From Sulfurimonas sp. (GTDB lineage: Bacteria; Campylobacterota; Campylobacteria; Campylobacterales; Sulfurimonadaceae), in assembly GCF_029027405.1 (NCBI RefSeq), contig NZ_CP093396.1:1178001-1242000 (forward strand): a DNA stretch of 64,000 nucleotides, written 5' to 3'. Shown one piece after another: positions 29,670 through 37,005 of the stretch; the stretch's first letter is position 1; every line of letters starts with the position of its first letter. Below the pieces are notes generated by a model. It was not told the origin of the DNA. It ran no database searches and saw only the letters and a program-made list of their open reading frames with translations. Position numbers and translations under genes: made by a program.

Positions 29670-29690
29670 ATCACATTAAAATCACATTAT
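29670..29690. promoter_or_regulatory. 11-bp-spaced direct repeats between the efflux operon and the DUF255 gene
   Basis: ATCACATTAA at 29670 and ATCACATTAT at 29681 are direct repeats one helical turn apart, in the 93-bp divergent gap. This spacing is typical of OmpR/PhoB-type response-regulator sites. A TATAAT at 29701 serves the rightward gene and lies only 8 nt before its ATG. Confidence 0.45.
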
Positions 29691-29713
29691 ATTATTTAGG
29701 TATAATTATTATT

Positions 29714-31645
29714 ATGAAACGTATAATTATATCATTAATTTTTGTTATATCTTTAAATGCTCAAAATGGAGTAAATAGCTTGTCTGAAGAGACTTCCCCA
29801 TACCTGATTCAACACGCCACAAATCCTATAAATTGGGTCGCTTACTCTGATGAAGTATTTGCTATAGCAAAAAGAGAAAATAAAAAAGTTTTTTTATCTA
29901 TTGGGTACTCAACTTGTCATTGGTGTCATGTTATGGCAAAAGAGTCTTTTGAAAATAAAAAAATATCAAAAATATTTAATAAAAACTTTATTTGTGTAAA
30001 AATTGATAAAGAAGAGATGCCACATCTTGATATATACTATCAAGAATTACATAAAAAAGTAAAAAATAGAGTAGGTGGCTGGCCTCTTAGTGTATTTTTA
30101 AATGATAAAAAAGAGCTTTTATTCATAGGGACATATATCCCTCTGGCTAAAAAGGTCTACCATGAAGGCTTAGATACGCTTTTAGAAAAAATAGCTAATG
30201 GATATAAAATAGAATATAAAGAGGAATTAATAAAAATAAAGAGACTAAAAACTTCTAAAGCGAAAATTACGATAGAGAGTTTGAGCTTATCTATATTAAA
30301 AGAGTATGATGATGTTTATAGCGGTTTTGGTAGAGGCAAAAAATTCCCTGAGGCTTCTAAACTTTCTTTGATGATGGACTTAGCGCTTTTAACAAAGAAC
30401 AAAAAACTTCAGACAAATGCGTTAAATATGCTAGATGCTATGGCTATGAGAGGTCTATATGACCATATAGATGGTGGTTTCTTTCGTTATAGCGTAGATG
30501 CCGCTTGGGAGATTCCACATTTTGAGAAGATGCTTTACAATCAAGCGGAGTTAATTCCACTATATGTAAGGGCATATCTTTTAACGAACAAACACTTATA
30601 TAAAGATGTAGTAGAAGAAACTATAAAGATGGTAAAAAAACGCTTTTCTAAAAACAACCTTTTTTATAGTGCAAGTGATGCTGATACAAATCATAAAGAG
30701 GGTGAGTATTTTGTATTTACAACTTCACAGATACAAAAGGCGAAAAAACAAAGTGGATTTGAGTTTGAAGAGTTTACAAATTTTAATGATTATATACATC
30801 TATCTTTTGAAGATGACAAACGAAACAAAGGCTTTAAAAAGTTTAGAAGTGAGTTGAAAAAAGTAAGAGCGAAAAAAATATACCCGTTTATTGATAAAAA
30901 GATAAATACCGCTTGGAATGCTATGATGATAGAAGCACTTTTTAAAGCGAGTATTATTGACAACAAATATGCAAAAAAAGGAACTGAGCATCTAGAGGCA
31001 CTTTTAGAGTTTATGCATAAAAGAGGAGAGTTGTATCATCAAAGCATTATGGGTGTAAAACCAAAACAGCTAGGACTTTTAGAAGATTATAGTTTTTTGA
31101 TTTCAGCTTTAATAGCTGGATATGAGGTTGATTATGATGAGCATAAGTTAGTAAAAGCTGAGTATTTTTTAGCACAGGCAAAACATAGATTTTATAAAGA
31201 TGGCATCTGGTATTTAAGTAATGACAAACTAGACATAAAAGCCGATATGAATGATAAATATTATACATCAGCTTTAGCAAAAATGACTCAAAATATTATA
31301 AGACTTGCTTCTTTAAAGTCATCTTTTAGGTATGAAAAATTAGCACTTGAAACTTTAGAATATCAAAATGACAAAATAGAGAAAGAACTATCAAAAGTAC
31401 CAGCATCTGCGATTGCTTTTTTAATGCAGAAGCAAAAGGTTGTGACATTAAAAAACTCTAAAGAGATTTTACTTCAAGATAAAAGAAAAATAAAGAAAAT
31501 TTCTTATCCATATATACTTAGTAAAAAAGATAAAACAAAAGGAAATTATTTGGCTTGTACCATGAGAAGTTGTTTCGCATCTACACCTAACTTTTATGAA
31601 ATAAAAGATAAAATACAGGCATACAATATAAAGGTGTACAAATAG
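29714..31645 (+). CDS. DUF255 thioredoxin-like protein (YyaL family), exported form
   Basis: A 643-residue protein. After an N-terminal signal sequence (about 1-16, ending LNAQN) comes a thioredoxin-like DUF255 domain with [14 protein letters not shown] and the redox-like CHWCHVM motif near residue 73. The rest (about 200-560) has the alpha/alpha-barrel pattern of N-acylglucosamine 2-epimerase or glycosidase relatives ([30 protein letters not shown]). Family members are widespread but poorly understood. The signal peptide is notable, because many relatives lack one. The ATG is very close to a TATAAT, so its message may have almost no leader. Confidence 0.88.
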   Translation: MKRIIISLIFVISLNAQNGVNSLSEETSPYLIQHATNPINWVAYSDEVFAIAKRENKKVFLSIGYSTCHWCHVMAKESFENKKISKIFNKNFICVKIDKEEMPHLDIYYQELHKKVKNRVGGWPLSVFLNDKKELLFIGTYIPLAKKVYHEGLDTLLEKIANGYKIEYKEELIKIKRLKTSKAKITIESLSLSILKEYDDVYSGFGRGKKFPEASKLSLMMDLALLTKNKKLQTNALNMLDAMAMRGLYDHIDGGFFRYSVDAAWEIPHFEKMLYNQAELIPLYVRAYLLTNKHLYKDVVEETIKMVKKRFSKNNLFYSASDADTNHKEGEYFVFTTSQIQKAKKQSGFEFEEFTNFNDYIHLSFEDDKRNKGFKKFRSELKKVRAKKIYPFIDKKINTAWNAMMIEALFKASIIDNKYAKKGTEHLEALLEFMHKRGELYHQSIMGVKPKQLGLLEDYSFLISALIAGYEVDYDEHKLVKAEYFLAQAKHRFYKDGIWYLSNDKLDIKADMNDKYYTSALAKMTQNIIRLASLKSSFRYEKLALETLEYQNDKIEKELSKVPASAIAFLMQKQKVVTLKNSKEILLQDKRKIKKISYPYILSKKDKTKGNYLACTMRSCFASTPNFYEIKDKIQAYNIKVYK

Positions 31646-31647
31646 AT

Positions 31648-31968
31648 ATGCAAATGATGGTGGACTCTCTTAGACAAAAAGGGAAAATTTATAAAAAAAT
31701 GTTAGAGATTAGCCCAAAAGAATTGGCTATTCGTAATAAAATAAAAATGTATAAAGCGACAGATATAAGAGGTTATTTTTGGGCAATCTTTGCAGTTAGT
31801 CAAAAAAGCAGACTGCTTATGAAAGATGTTCATAAGTTTGAAGAGATTTATGCAAAGTTAGTTATTTTTTGTGGGCATGACTTTAAACATAAACTGATTT
31901 TTATAGATGCACCACTTTGTTCTAAAGCAAAAGAAGCATTTAAAACACAAGGCTGGAAAATTCAGTAA
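31648..31968 (+). CDS. Small conserved-looking protein upstream of coaX
   Basis: A 106-residue basic protein with no domain I recognise. It contains KMYKATDIRGYFWAIFAVSQ and a C-terminal half VIFCGHDFKHKLIFIDAPLC that alternates short strands and helices with two cysteines. It sits 2 bp after the DUF255 gene, and its stop overlaps the coaX start as TAATG, so it is almost certainly translated as part of this operon. There is no signal peptide; the location is probably cytoplasmic. Confidence 0.7.
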   Translation: MQMMVDSLRQKGKIYKKMLEISPKELAIRNKIKMYKATDIRGYFWAIFAVSQKSRLLMKDVHKFEEIYAKLVIFCGHDFKHKLIFIDAPLCSKAKEAFKTQGWKIQ

Positions 31969-32582
31969 TGTTTTTATGTGACATTGGAAATACTTCATAT
32001 CACTTTTTAAAAGATGAGATAGATTATAAAGAAGATGTAAACTCTTTTAATCCATCTGAGATAAAAGAAAAAATCTATTACATTTGTGTAAATAAAAAAA
32101 TCAAACATATTTTAAAAAACTTAGAAAACTGGATAGACCTTTCACAAAAAATAGATATGAGCAAATATTATAAAACAATGGGCATAGATAGAATAGTGGC
32201 ATCTATGGCTGTAACAAATGGAGTCATAGTAGATGCAGGAAGTGCAATAACTGTTGATGTGGTTAAAAATGGCGAGTTTCTTGGTGGCTTTATTTATCCA
32301 GGAAAAAGAGCGATGAGTAAAACTTACAAAGATATATCTCCTGCTCTAGATTATGAGTTTAACTTTGATATAGATTTAAATGTTTTACCAAAAAACTCCA
32401 TAGATGCTATAAGTTATGGTTTTTTAAAAACACTACAAAATGAAGTGCTTTCTTATGAGATGCCAATAATCTTAACAGGTGGAGATGCAAAAGAATTTAA
32501 AAAGATTTTTGTAGATGCTAAGGTTGATGAGAATCTTATTTTTAGTAGTATGAAAAATATTAGCACTTTGTTTGGTAAGTAA
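31968..32582 (+). CDS. coaX: Type III pantothenate kinase
   Basis: Phosphorylates pantothenate, the first step of coenzyme A synthesis. The 204-residue protein is shorter than the usual 250 or so but similar to short Campylobacterota forms. Visible ASKHA-fold motifs are DIGNTSYHF at the N-terminus, MGIDRIVASMA near 68, VDAGSAITVDVV near 85 and GGFIYPG near 105, then LTGGDAKEF near 167. The start is coupled to the preceding small gene. Confidence 0.9.
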   Translation: MFLCDIGNTSYHFLKDEIDYKEDVNSFNPSEIKEKIYYICVNKKIKHILKNLENWIDLSQKIDMSKYYKTMGIDRIVASMAVTNGVIVDAGSAITVDVVKNGEFLGGFIYPGKRAMSKTYKDISPALDYEFNFDIDLNVLPKNSIDAISYGFLKTLQNEVLSYEMPIILTGGDAKEFKKIFVDAKVDENLIFSSMKNISTLFGK

Positions 32583-32742
32583 ACGAAAAAGAGTAATTTT
32601 TCTCCACTATTTGTAAGTGATACTAGGTGCTTTCTTTTGTCTTTTTCATCTCAAAACTTAAAGCATTTATTGGGTATACAAGTGAGTTGTTTAAAGTATA
32701 ATTTTTTGCTTCCATAAAGTAAGTTTAAGATATAAATTTTTT

Positions 32743-32815
32743 ACTTGTCCTTAACAAGTGGTTAAGTTTCAAACATATATACTTCTAAATGACAACTAAT
32801 TGGAACTACAAGTTC
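32743..32815. promoter_or_regulatory. Overlapping inverted repeats upstream of the YceI gene
   Basis: ACTTGT-CCTTA-ACAAGT (32743-32759) and CTTAAC-AAGTG-GTTAAG (32750-32766) share bases, so as RNA only one hairpin could form at a time. A third, GAACT-ACA-AGTTC, lies at 32803-32815, 20 nt before the start codon. They could be operators or leader structures. The rest of the 252-bp gap after coaX shows nothing I can name. Confidence 0.35.
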
Positions 32816-32834
32816 TAAATAAAAAGGATTTAAA

Positions 32835-33353
32835 ATGTTAAAAAAAATAATATTAGTTATATTAAGTAGCATGCTACTTTTTGCAGGAGAGTTTAGTTTA
32901 GATGCATCAAAATCACAAGTGTATTATGAAGCAAAAAAAGATCAGTTTTTTAGTACTCATACTATACTTGGAATAAATAAAGGTCTTAAAGGAAATTTAG
33001 AAAAGGCAAATGATGGGTATAAAGGCGAACTTATTATAGATACATTGTCCTTTAATAGTGATGATGAAAGAAGAGATACAAATGTAGCAGAGTATTTGAA
33101 TGTTGAAAAGCATAAGTTAATGACTTTTATTTATGAAATTAACAACAATCAAGCAATGGGGACTATGACTCTTAATGGTGTAAGTAAAGAGATAGTTTTT
33201 CCTGTGAATATAAAAGAGGATGATAGTAGCTTGTCTATTGATGGAAATATTACTATTAAATATACAGATTTCAATGTAGAAACACCATCAAATTTAATAT
33301 TAAGTGCACATGATGATTTGGTTATTGGTGCAAAACTTTATTTTAAAAAATAG
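32835..33353 (+). CDS. YceI-family periplasmic protein
   Basis: A 172-residue exported protein with a signal peptide (about 1-18, ending LLFAGE) and the lipocalin-like YceI fold: DASKSQVYYEAKKDQFFSTH, then a FNSDDERRD-x-N-V-A-EYLNVEKH segment and the late GNITIKYTDFNVE strand. Such proteins bind polyisoprenoids or other amphiphiles. A ribosome site AAAAGGA precedes the ATG. An EF-hand lipoprotein gene follows after 9 bp and is probably co-transcribed. Confidence 0.88.
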   Translation: MLKKIILVILSSMLLFAGEFSLDASKSQVYYEAKKDQFFSTHTILGINKGLKGNLEKANDGYKGELIIDTLSFNSDDERRDTNVAEYLNVEKHKLMTFIYEINNNQAMGTMTLNGVSKEIVFPVNIKEDDSSLSIDGNITIKYTDFNVETPSNLILSAHDDLVIGAKLYFKK

Positions 33354-33362
33354 GAAATAATA

Positions 33363-33860
33363 ATGAAATATATAATAACAATGATTACTTTAGTTTTAGT
33401 AGTAATAAGTATTAGTGGATGTGCTGGTAAATTTAGAGGTGGAGATATGGGCTCGCGTATCTATAATAAATATGATAAAACAAGTGAAGGTTTAATTACA
33501 CAAGAGTCATATGAAAAAGTTGCAGTTTCACGCTTTGAGAGAATAGACTTAAATAGTGATGGAAATGCTACAAAACAAGAGAGTAAGAAATCTCGCTTTG
33601 GTAAATTCATGCCAGGAATTATGTCTTATTGGTTTAAAAAAAATGATATTAATAGCGACGATATAGTTGAAAAACCAGAGATGTTAACAACATCAGATAT
33701 AGAATTTAAAGCAATAGATACAAATAATGATAATTTAGTATCTAAAGACGAAATGAAAACTTATCATAAAAATGAAATATTTGACAGAATTGATTTAAAT
33801 AATGATGAGGTTATATCTAGAAAAGAATTTATAAATGCTAAGTCACCATTTGAAAAATAA
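33363..33860 (+). CDS. EF-hand lipoprotein
   Basis: A 165-residue predicted lipoprotein: hydrophobic leader followed by the lipobox SISGC at about 17-21. Four EF-hand-like calcium loops follow: DLNSDGNATKQE, DINSDDIVEKPE, DTNNDNLVSKDE and DLNNDEVISRKE. The second is less regular. Bacterial proteins of this kind bind calcium outside the cytoplasm; the role here is unknown. It is probably in an operon with the YceI gene. Confidence 0.82.
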   Translation: MKYIITMITLVLVVISISGCAGKFRGGDMGSRIYNKYDKTSEGLITQESYEKVAVSRFERIDLNSDGNATKQESKKSRFGKFMPGIMSYWFKKNDINSDDIVEKPEMLTTSDIEFKAIDTNNDNLVSKDEMKTYHKNEIFDRIDLNNDEVISRKEFINAKSPFEK

Positions 33861-33886
33861 TTATTAAATAGGTAGTATTATATATG

Positions 33887-33911
33887 TTGGGGAGGGGATT
33901 CTCTCCCTCAA
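33887..33911. terminator. Inverted repeat after the EF-hand gene
   Basis: TTGGGGAG and CTCTCCCTCAA can pair with small imperfections around GGGATT, 26 nt after the stop. It is GC-rich for this genome and could end transcription from the left, though no T run follows. Confidence 0.4.
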
Positions 33912-34076
33912 TATCCTGCCTTAGCTTGGTTAGGTCTAGCAACAGCAATTGCGATACTTGGCATCACGAACAAGTACAAACTCAAAGATGAATTTATACT
34001 CAATCAGCCTTTTGTTCTTTATGGCTTGGAGTATCTTGAACCCTACTTTTATGAGAGGACTTATCTCTTTCTTTGA
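33912..34076 (+). pseudogene. Possible coding remnant with a membrane-like segment
   Basis: The 401-bp space 33861-34261 has no intact gene. Within it one plus-strand frame reads as protein-like for about 55 codons (YPALAWLGLATAIAILGI, then NQPFVLYGLEYLEPYFYER) and ends in TGA, but it has no start codon and opens inside the hairpin at 33887. It looks like the tail of a lost membrane protein gene. I cannot name the family. I see nothing identifiable in 34077-34261. Confidence 0.35.
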
Positions 34077-34261
34077 GCAATACACAAGGGAGTTATATCT
34101 ATAAACCATAAAAATATGACAATTTATCATAGAATCAGCTAAATTAGCTTTTAAATAGGACATTTCATGTGTTCTTTTATTTTTCTATATTAAGTCTACT
34201 TTCGCTATAGTGTTCGTTGAATAAATAGTGGTGTGTAGCAGTTAAAAAGGATAAAAAAATT

Positions 34262-34474
34262 ATGGAAATATTAGGAATAATTTTAGGCTTCATTCTAGTA
34301 TCAATCTTCCTATCAAAATTTGGTGAATCATCTTTTGATTCAAAAGATGAAAAACTTACAACAAAACAATTAATAGAACAGCTAGAAAAAAATGATACTG
34401 ATAAAAAACAAACCGATAATAAGTTATTATATCTTGGATTAGGTGCCTTAATTGGAATAAATTTGTTTGATTAA
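34262..34474 (+). CDS. Small membrane protein next to the restriction-modification genes
   Basis: A 70-residue protein with a hydrophobic N-terminus (ILGIILGFILVSIFLSKF), a charged middle (LTTKQLIEQLEKNDTDKKQ) and a hydrophobic end (LLYLGLGALIGINLFD), so two membrane passes are likely. AAGGA precedes the ATG. It is 53 bp from the restriction endonuclease and shares its AT-rich composition. No function can be assigned. Confidence 0.55.
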   Translation: MEILGIILGFILVSIFLSKFGESSFDSKDEKLTTKQLIEQLEKNDTDKKQTDNKLLYLGLGALIGINLFD

Positions 34475-34527
34475 TCAAACATCTAAATAATCTTAGATAA
34501 AATAATTTTAATAAGGACTTATACTCA

Positions 34528-35637
34528 ATGCTATATAAAAAACAATTAATATCAATTTACAATGAAGCACTAAACGAAAAAGATTATTCAAAAAAACTAA
34601 CTAAAACAATTTTAGAAAATATCAAAATAATAGCAAATAAATGTTTCAATCAAAAAGGTGTTTTTACAGTTCTTGTTACTTTATTAATTTATAAAATCAA
34701 ACATACAAAACAAGATATAAGAATACATCAAGCTCAACTAGAAAATGGTTTTTCTGGTAGAAGTATGGATACACACCATATTACACCTACATTAAAAGAG
34801 ATAGGATTACCATCTATGGCAGAAAGTGGTTGGCTTACTCGTTCACTAGAGCAACCTTTCCCTTATACATTGGATTACAATGGTAAAATAAGTGATAAGA
34901 AAGTTAAAAAATCATTTTTAGAACTTGTGAATGAAATTCAAGTAAATAGTATCAATCCTAAATTTATTTTAGTTGAACTTTTTAAACAAGTAATTAAAAT
35001 ACAAGAAGAAAATAAAATTGAAATTCAACCGTTAGAAAATCCTGATAAATTAACAATCTCTAAAATTATAAACTTATTAGATAAACAATTTACATTTAAT
35101 TATGAAACATCTTATGGTTCAAAATTACCAGTTTTAGCTTTTTATTCAATTTACAAAATAATCATAAATGAAATATCAAGATATGATAATTGTACTTTAA
35201 AACCATTAGGTAGTCACACAGCAAGTGATAGAACATCAAAAAGTGCTGGAGATATTGAAATATTTAATAAGAGTGAATTATTTGAAGCTATTGAAATAAA
35301 ATTAGATAAGCCAATAGATGCAAATATAGTAAGAATAGCTAAAGAAAAAATAATAAAATATAATCCTAAAAGATACTATATTTTATCATACTATGAAATT
35401 AAAAAAGAAGATGAAGAAGAAATAAATAAAATTATTCAAGAAGTAAAAGAAGAACATGGTTGTCAAATAATAGTAAATGGAATTATGGCAACATTGAAAT
35501 ATTATATGCGACTAATAAGTAACTTAGAAAATTTTTATAATTCATATTCTGAATTAATAAATATTGATAGAGAATTAAAAGCAATTCATAAACAAAAATG
35601 GAATGAATTAACTTTAGGGTTAAATAATGAGTTATAG
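34528..35637 (+). CDS. Type II restriction endonuclease (PD-(D/E)XK-like)
   Basis: A 369-residue protein paired with a DNA cytosine methyltransferase. The nuclease core is suggested by SAGDIEIFNKSELFEAIEIKLDKP around residues 235-260 as separate pieces: the D of GDIE and the E-I-K of EAIEIKLDK fit the D...ExK catalytic pattern. The N-terminal GRSMDTHHITPTLKEIGLPSM is probably for recognition. The recognition sequence cannot be read. The methyltransferase starts inside its last codons with an 11-nt overlap. Base composition is more AT-rich than neighbours, suggesting acquisition. Confidence 0.8.
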   Translation: MLYKKQLISIYNEALNEKDYSKKLTKTILENIKIIANKCFNQKGVFTVLVTLLIYKIKHTKQDIRIHQAQLENGFSGRSMDTHHITPTLKEIGLPSMAESGWLTRSLEQPFPYTLDYNGKISDKKVKKSFLELVNEIQVNSINPKFILVELFKQVIKIQEENKIEIQPLENPDKLTISKIINLLDKQFTFNYETSYGSKLPVLAFYSIYKIIINEISRYDNCTLKPLGSHTASDRTSKSAGDIEIFNKSELFEAIEIKLDKPIDANIVRIAKEKIIKYNPKRYYILSYYEIKKEDEEEINKIIQEVKEEHGCQIIVNGIMATLKYYMRLISNLENFYNSYSELINIDRELKAIHKQKWNELTLGLNNEL

Positions 35638-36691
35638 TTTTATTGATTTATTTGCAGGTATTGGTGGATTTAGAACAGGTTTTGAAAAGAACGAATGTAA
35701 TTGTGTATTCAGTTCAGAAATAGATGAACATGCAGGAGAAATGTATCGAGCTAATTATAATGAAACAGTATTTAAAGATATAACAAAAATAGATGAAAAA
35801 GAGATACCAAATCATGATGTTTTACTAGCAGGTTTTCCTTGTCAGCCTTTTAGTATTGCAGGAGAAAAAAAAGGATTTAATGATACTAGGGGAACTCTAT
35901 TCTTTGATATTGAAAGAATATTAAAAGAAAAAAAGCCAAAGGCTATTGTCTTAGAGAATGTTAAACATTTTAAAAGTCACGATAATGGAAATACTCTAAA
36001 AGTTGTTTTAAGTGCTTTAAATAAATTAGGATACACAACAAATTGGCAGGTACTAAATGCTAAAGATTTTGGTGTACCACAAAATCGAGAACGAACAATA
36101 ATTGTTGGCTCCTTAAATGGAATTAAATTTGATTTTAATAAACTAGATAGGCAACAACCAATTTGTATAAAAAATATTTTAGAAGATGATAATGGAGAAA
36201 TAGAATATTTAGATGAAAGTGAATATACACTTATTGAGAATCCAAAAAAACAACCATCAGGACTTGTTTTTGTAGGATATAGAAATAAAAAAATTAGAAT
36301 AAAAGGGACAAGACCAGATACAATACATTTATCAAGAGTTCATAAACAACCAAATAGAATATATTCATCAGATGGAACACACCCCACCTTATCATCACAA
36401 GAATCAGCAGGAAGATATTTTGTACATCATAATGATAGAGTAAGAAAATTAACTTTAAAAGAATGCTATAGATTAATGGGTTTTAAAGATGATTTTAAAT
36501 TACTTGGCTCAAAAGCCAAATTATATAATAGAATTGGAAATTCAATAGTTATTCCAATGGTAGAAGAAATAGCAAAACAAGTTAAGAAACAAATATTAAA
36601 TAAAACAGATGAAATTATTAAATGTAAAAAACCTATTCAACAAATGTCATTATTTGACTTTGGAAATGAAAAAAATAGACTCGCTGGGTAA
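35627..36691 (+). CDS. DNA (cytosine-5-) methyltransferase of the type II system
   Basis: Protects the host DNA by methylating cytosine in the cognate site. The 354-residue protein has the ordered C5-methylase motifs: FIDLFAGIGGFR (I, SAM binding), GFPCQPFSIAG (IV, catalytic Cys), VLENVKHF (VI), QNRERTIIVG (VIII), and RIGNSIVIPMV (X) near the end. The variable region between VIII and IX, about 165-260, should carry target recognition. It overlaps the endonuclease gene. Confidence 0.96.
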   Translation: MSYSFIDLFAGIGGFRTGFEKNECNCVFSSEIDEHAGEMYRANYNETVFKDITKIDEKEIPNHDVLLAGFPCQPFSIAGEKKGFNDTRGTLFFDIERILKEKKPKAIVLENVKHFKSHDNGNTLKVVLSALNKLGYTTNWQVLNAKDFGVPQNRERTIIVGSLNGIKFDFNKLDRQQPICIKNILEDDNGEIEYLDESEYTLIENPKKQPSGLVFVGYRNKKIRIKGTRPDTIHLSRVHKQPNRIYSSDGTHPTLSSQESAGRYFVHHNDRVRKLTLKECYRLMGFKDDFKLLGSKAKLYNRIGNSIVIPMVEEIAKQVKKQILNKTDEIIKCKKPIQQMSLFDFGNEKNRLAG

Positions 36692-36731
36692 GTAAACACA
36701 CAACAAATCAGAAGAGTAGAATAAGGTAAAA

Positions 36732-36884
36732 ATGGAAAATCTAAATACAAATAAATATTATCATTCGTTAAAATTATCTAAAATTATTGATTTATATTTG
36801 ATAATTGAAAACAATACAAATCAAATCATAAATATACATTTAGTTTATGATATTAAAGATTTATTTATTGAAAATGTAGCATAA
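36732..36884 (+). CDS. 50-codon reading frame ending in IS remnant
   Basis: MENLNTNKYYHSLKLSKIID...DLFIENVA, preceded by AAGG. Its last codons, GAAAATGTAGCATAAGG, match the end of the intact IS3-family transposase, which also ends ENVA. It may therefore be a chance fusion of host DNA to a transposon end rather than a gene. No domain is recognised. Confidence 0.3.
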   Translation: MENLNTNKYYHSLKLSKIIDLYLIIENNTNQIINIHLVYDIKDLFIENVA

Positions 36885-36948
36885 GGTAGCAGTAAAGAGG
36901 TGAAATTAATCAAGCTGAAAAGTTGTTTTGATTCTTCAGACCATTATA
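36868..36948 (+). mobile_element. Remnant right end of an IS3-family element
   Basis: GTAGCAGT...TGAAATTAA...AGTTGTTTTGATT...CATTATA repeats, with changes, the right end of the decayed element at 22727-22789. The matching left end was not found. It lies between the restriction-modification pair and the copper ATPase and marks past IS activity there. Confidence 0.6.
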
Positions 36949-37005
36949 GAAATTCATTTAAATAATCTTGGTAGAATTAATTAGTAGTTCGAAGGAGGAT
37001 TCATT

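Noticed and set aside
33936..34163. 75-codon minus-strand frame in the 33.9 kb gap
   Set aside because: Shadow of the better plus-strand remnant; cysteine-rich C-terminus and no ribosome site.
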